Below are positions 58,900-64,000 of a DNA stretch of 64,000 nucleotides, in pieces. This stretch comes from Protula sp. h YS-2021 (taxonomy: Eukaryota > Annelida > Polychaeta > Sabellida > Serpulidae), in assembly GCA_949752745.1 (NCBI GenBank), contig OX457033.1, positions 15,234,156-15,298,155 on the forward strand, written 5' to 3'. The notes beneath the pieces were generated by a model, which made no database searches, had not been told where the DNA came from, and worked only from the letters and a program-made list of their open reading frames with translations. Both the position numbers and the translations under genes were made by a program. How positions within the stretch are numbered: the first letter of the stretch is position 1; each line of letters begins with the position of its first letter.

Positions 58900-59639
58900 C
58901 GCCAGAACCCCGGAATTAAGACCACTTGGCCGTAAGTGGTCTTAATTCCGGGGTGGTCTTAATTGCGGGATTCCGATTAAAATTGTCTTGTATGGGAACA
59001 TGAAGAAGTATATCACAGTGTGATGCATACGACCAGTAATAACCGGAAAGAAACACGGTTTTGATCACTTTTATTTCTATTCAGAAATCACTGGGTTTTT
59101 AACTATCGGCTTAATCATGCGCTTAAGCCGATCATCCTTCAGCAGCTATATAATCTGGCATTTGAAAGTTGTTAATTACATAAAAATCGTTCTTTTCATC
59201 CGCTTTCATGTGCAAAAATTTGACCAGTTTAGACTGTTTGGTAGAACACTTGGATTTCACAACCCCGGTTTGCAACTTCATTTCGATTTCTGGCAATTTC
59301 TGACAAGGAATCAATTAGCTGTTCAACGTGGCCCAATGCCTCACTCAACGAAATCAGTGGTTCGGATACTGGATATGTATCCTTTTCGCAAATGTGGTTT
59401 TTGTACCCAGTATCAGTTCCCAGACTTTCATTGCACATCAAAGAAAAACGCTTCTGTTATTTGCGAAATCTTTTGTTTGACAATCCTCCTAATTGGGAGA
59501 GAGTTCGTGTTATTGACATAGCTGAGAAAATATATTGAAAGAAAAGCATGTGCATGTACTGTAGAAACCAATGGAAAACATTCAGTTTTGGCGAAAAGCG
59601 GTCTTAATTGCGGGGTGGTCCTTTCCCGGGGATTCGGTG
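58900..59639 (-). mobile_element. pogo/Tigger-like DNA transposon remnant in unit 2
   Basis: Inverted ends cgccagaaccccgg and caccgaatccccggg flank the insert, with a TA duplication (58898-58899, 59640-59641). Unit 1 has the empty site at about 46242. The left end carries a hairpin (aagaccac...gtggtctt). Minus-strand frames 59229-59441 and 59132-59314 overlap and together resemble a Tigger transposase C-terminus (SLSEALGHVEQLIDSL, then STKQSKLVKFL), split by a frameshift. It is non-autonomous and decayed. Confidence 0.6.
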
Positions 59640-60046
59640 TACATCACATTAAGATAGCAACAAAAAACAAACATTTTGCTTTAAAGAAAAATGCAGGCAA
59701 AGTTCCAAAAACAAAAACACCAAAGCTAGCTTATACAGTCAAGATACAAGATAAATATCTAACGGTTTCCTGAGAGACAAGCCATATCAATGTTGCGATT
59801 AACAAAAGGCATAAGAAAGTGAGGAAGTTGCCAGCATAATAAAACATCAGAAACAAAGATTTTTGCCAACTGTAAGATGTTATGCGATGTTTTTTGTGTT
59901 TTTTTAGAAATAAAATATTTGAAATAGTGCTATAGTATAGTGAGAAAAAATAGTTGAATTCATATGAGTGGGAGTAAGACCTTGATTGTTCTACTTTATT
60001 AATATAAATATACTATAAAAGGCACGATAGATGTTAAATAAATCAG

Positions 60047-63000
60047 TATCCAGTTATTCGAAATTCAGCCAGTTATTTTGAATATCTAAAGGATACTGAA
60101 TAAGGTCATTAATGAAAAACCGCACAGGGCACAAACATTTAAATATTTATATTGCTACTTTAGCATTTTAGTTTACTTTGGTCTTTATCACGCTGATAAT
60201 GCACGAAAAATTGCCCTTTGGGGAACCGAAGTGATAAAAATATGAACAAAATGAACTACCCCAGCAAGAGTCGGCAGTTATTTTTAGGGCAACTAAATCG
60301 GATATCTCACGTTCTAACTCCCAGTACTGATGTAGATCCAACTGAACAGGTGAGTTTAGGAGTACATTTACATGTGTTTTTGTTTAGAATGATTGTTTTG
60401 GCGCATACAACAAGCAGCCAAGCAATCCTGTAACACAGTCCGTGCCGATCTTATTGCTCTAAAACTGAACAGTCTTGAAACTTCAGTATCTTATGATTTA
60501 TGACATGGTCAAAACGGACAAAATTAACAGATCTAGCAAAAACATGCACAGCAGGATATTATACTCGAAAAATACCTCTTTTTGGTAATTCTGAATTCGG
60601 AAAAATATTAAAGCTAAAGTCAATTTCATGTTGAGCTCTAGAATTTTCTGCTAAATTTAAATAAATGCCACGTAATAGCTAATTCCGTTTAACCTTTATC
60701 AAAAATGTAAAATTAAGCTCACCCTGCATTGAGCTAAAGTTAATTGGTTTACTACATATTTTGTACATGTCAGCATCATTGTTACGGAGGGCACTTCCTT
60801 TAATTAAATACTTGTATATTTGAATGAATAGCTGCTCCTTTAAACACACGTTTAAAGTTCCACACATGCTCTTTGGGGTTTAAAAGATGAATTCGCCTAT
60901 TGTTCTTTGCTCTTTGAATTAAACTTAAATACCTCTGCATTAAATTGCACGACTGATGGCCAGTTTCCTAATTAAGAAAAGTATCATATTTAAACGAATC
61001 GGCCAACAATCATAGGTTTACGCCTAATTCCCAAACCAATGCGTGTTGAAATACGTCACAACCATCCAAAACTTTTGGCAGACATCTGGTGAAAAATCGT
61101 ACAGGGAGTTGTGCTCTGGTCTTCGAACAAGAAACATAAAAATTCAATAAAACCAGTATTGGACCTCAAGAAAATAACCGTCCAGACTTTAACTTTAACT
61201 CAACATTTTGGATACAGAAATTGATCGTTTTGCTTTATGATCGTTTACGTGTAATCAGGTGGTTGTACCATTTTATATTTTCTTAAATTAAATCAATATT
61301 ATTGTTAAGACAACCAGTTTACTTCTAAGTAGAGTGATTAAAAGTGTAAATAAGCAAGTAAATAAAGAATAAATAAATCAACCGATCAAAATATAACTAG
61401 TAAACAGAAAATTTGCTTCCTTCATTTGGATTATTGTTACTACTCAACCGTTAGCAAATACATAGAAATAATAAATCATTAACTAAATAAACATAATTTC
61501 TAATTTAAATAACCCCTTCGGTACAGCGCAACGACTTCAGCTACAACCCCGGACAAAACCCCTTGTCTCGGACATTAGTCCAGACAACCCTCTTTATACC
61601 GGACACCCCCAGGGCCAGTGTGAAAAGAGTATAAGATGTCAAAGGTGATTTGAATCTTGCCACATGCAATCTGGATCCGATACCAGCAGACATCTTTAAA
61701 ATTGCATTTTCAATTGCAAAAATCATTTTTTGGAAATGTGTAATTTCTAGATAGATTGAAAGAATACCTTGCTAAAACCTGATTTGCATAATGGCAATTA
61801 TTATCAATGTGTGAAACATTGTAGTATGTTAACAGAGAATTATATGCACATTTTACCGCCTTTCAAGTTTCAAATGGGAAAACTCTAGCCTTAGATAAAA
61901 AAAGCCGGGTTCCAAATATGCCCAGCATTTTTATTTTCAAGCTACACAACATAGAACAGTCAGACAATAAGTAAACAACAAGTTTGATACGCTTAAGAGG
62001 GTGATTTGCAGTTTTGTTCATCCTAGGTACTACGTCAAGTGAAGCACCCTGTTTAGTCTTGCTATTTATGCACTCCGCTATGGTTATGCCTGCTGCGTTA
62101 TTTGCATTCGTCATAGCCTTGCTAGTACGAATCCTAATGAAAGTATTTCCTGTATACAAAACGTTGCAAAAATGCCTTAAAAAATAGTGAAATTCTCAAA
62201 TAAATTAAAAAATTCAAAGTAAAGTCGTAAAAGAGCTTTGAAATTCTTAACATTGCCCAATCATTCTATAGTCGAACATTGCAGAACCTTTCAGGTAATA
62301 TACGTGTTAAGTAATGCATTTAAATGATTAGCGGAAATGTCAAGAAAAAAGTGAAGCTGAAGCAAGGCTGTCAAGATAACAAATTTTTCTAGAAGAAGGA
62401 GGCATCTGGTATTATATGTATTAACATGCGTGCTCAGAGAAAACTCGAAGACAGAGTGTAATTATGAAGCCACGCAATCCCAGCAGAGTACCAATTTTGT
62501 ACCAAAGAAGGTAATTTTGAATCAGTACTCCACGTTTCCCTCGTTTTTTTTGAAAATCAGCACTCCGCGTTTGTAGGTACTAATAAAATGTCATGGACGC
62601 ACACGCTAATGCATTATTCGATAAAGAACCAAGTGTCTCACATATATTGAGAACATTAATCACATCGTTTTGCTGTTGCCCCAATTTGATCTGAAGCCCT
62701 ACGTTTCCATTTGAGGTTTTTATTTTCCCACCTGAAGCTCTTCATGTGGTATTTGAGGCCCTCGTTAACTCAGTCCGCGGGCTTCAAATAACATTAAGAC
62801 ACATAAAACGATATATTTCGTATATTAGATCATTATGGACCGATTTCAAATTTTAAACATTATTTTGAAGGTCATTGAAACACTTAAACGCCTGAAATTT
62901 TATCTGGATAGGAACGTGCTTCACTCGGAATATCTTAGGAACAGATGTCTAGTGCTTCAAGATGATTCCGATGAGTTCGAAGTCTCCAGCTTTTGACATT

Positions 63001-63111
63001 CCCAATGATCTATTTTATGTCATCTCCTCTTGTATTGTACACCTTGCGTCATTGAGATATTTCGCTATACGTGTTATCACTTCTGTGCATATGGTCTCAA
63101 TTTTCATTTAC
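60047..63111. other. Unrecognised sequence beyond the duplication
   Basis: AT-rich. A minus-strand ORF at 61863-62159 has mixed composition but no recognisable motif. The stretch 63312-64000 is likewise featureless. Confidence 0.45.
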
Positions 63112-63311
63112 CTTGGATAAATGTCTTTTTCAGGAATATAGTATCTCCTCTGCATATCAAAAACTGGATGACCACTTATCTTCTGAAGCTCTATGGTGAC
63201 AGCCGACAACATTGTTACTGTTGGTTCCGGCAACCATGCAGCTAATTGCTCTGACTCTGTGAAAAATAACTCTTCATGATCTCTTTCATCAATAGCCAAA
63301 ATCAGTTCACT
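63112..63311 (-). CDS. Candidate exon of an unrecognised gene
   Basis: The minus strand reads ELILAIDERDHEELFFTESE, then QLAAWLPEPTVTML and GHPVFDMQRRYYIPEKDIYP, with balanced amino-acid usage unlike the surrounding low-complexity ORFs. It ends at a plausible donor (ccaag|gtaaat); a weak acceptor (cggaag) lies at the other end. Partner exons would lie outside or were not found. I do not recognise the family. Confidence 0.4.
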
Positions 63312-64000
63312 TCCGTTTCATTTGAAATATATTGCCCAAAAGCAATTTCTTTCGACATATCTCATTATCTCCAAATAAGGTTTTTTTTAAAATTTACTGC
63401 TATTTAGTGTATAAACAAAGAAAAACAAAAATAATGTTAATATAATTCAATCAACTGATGGTATGCACCATTATTTTGTATTATTTCTTAACACATGGCA
63501 AGTCAGTAACTTGCAAACACTATGTTGAAATTTTCGTGCAGTCCTTTGACTTTTAATCACCATTTTATCACTGCTTGTCCTCTGAACATGCTCAGCTTGA
63601 ATCGCCAAATTCTGGGCATTTTCACTTGATATCATGTTGTGTATGTGGCCTTCTGTTTTCTATTTCATTATGAAAATATGTAAGACAGTGGTGTTAATAA
63701 ATACAGCTCATTTAGCAAAGCTGCAGCCGTTGAAAGTGTTAACACAAAGCCGTTCAAATCATCAGCTACACCGTTGTATTAACTATGTGCTTTATTGCTT
63801 TATTTGCACAGCAGATATGTTGTGTGTAGTAAAATGCTTCTGTTGATTCTATAAGAATTATTCCAAATCTAACTTGGTTAAATTTAAATCGCTTGGTGTG
63901 CATATAAATTATAAACCACATATAATTCTGGTATATTTCGTTACATCTATGAGTAAAAAGTGTAATTTTGCCGTTCATCCTAAAATTGAAGATACAAAAG

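Larger units (their letters stand above)
46600..60046. repeat. Segmental duplication unit 2 (holds SLC22 copy B)
   Basis: Head-to-tail partner of unit 1. It lacks most unit 1 insertions but carries its own at 52.03-52.60 kb (no terminal repeats seen) and 58.90-59.64 kb (transposon-like). Confidence 0.85.

Overview
This is a eukaryotic, intron-rich and AT-rich metazoan window. No prokaryotic genes, rRNA, tRNA or CRISPR were seen. It carries one SLC34 gene and two tandem SLC22 genes, all with GT-AG introns, in a background full of (AT)n, (TTA)n, (GAT)n and (GA)n tracts, poly-C/poly-G runs and small inverted-repeat elements. The look is that of a marine invertebrate (spiralian, hemichordate, echinoderm or cephalochordate). 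I cannot place the phylum from sequence alone.

Layout. 1-17 kb: no gene recognised; simple repeats, two degenerate tandem arrays (1.79-2.0 and 2.04-2.5 kb), a foldback element (3.2-4.1 kb), a dispersed repeat pair (7.45 and 12.75 kb) and a long degenerate ACG/CGT-rich array (13.2-14.3 kb). 17.2-24.8 kb, + strand: a type II sodium/phosphate cotransporter (SLC34) in eight coding exons, with introns hosting a 0.9 kb foldback element and copies of a G-run inverted-repeat family. 24.8-28 kb: intergenic repeats. About 28.0-60.05 kb: a head-to-tail segmental duplication, each unit holding one minus-strand SLC22 organic cation/carnitine-type transporter (copy A 31.9-43.6 kb, copy B 47.9-55.5 kb). Comparing the two units exposes several insertions present in only one. 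60-64 kb: mostly unrecognised, with one exon-like ORF on the minus strand at about 63.1-63.3 kb.

The genes. SLC34 moves phosphate with sodium at the plasma membrane. SLC22 proteins are 12-TM major facilitator transporters for organic cations, carnitine or anions. SLC34 runs convergently toward the SLC22 pair; I see no evidence of shared regulation.

Most notable points: (i) the 3' end of SLC34 exon 4, including its splice donor, is repeated exactly 141 nt downstream, and the frame between the two donors stays open, so the second donor would insert 47 residues in frame; (ii) the conserved SLC34 C-terminal tail lies in a different frame from the rest of its exon, implying an indel; (iii) one SLC22 exon that the splice phases demand could not be found in either copy; (iv) the SLC22 exon 7 equivalent is split 86+129 nt. 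I found nothing I would call a new biological system.
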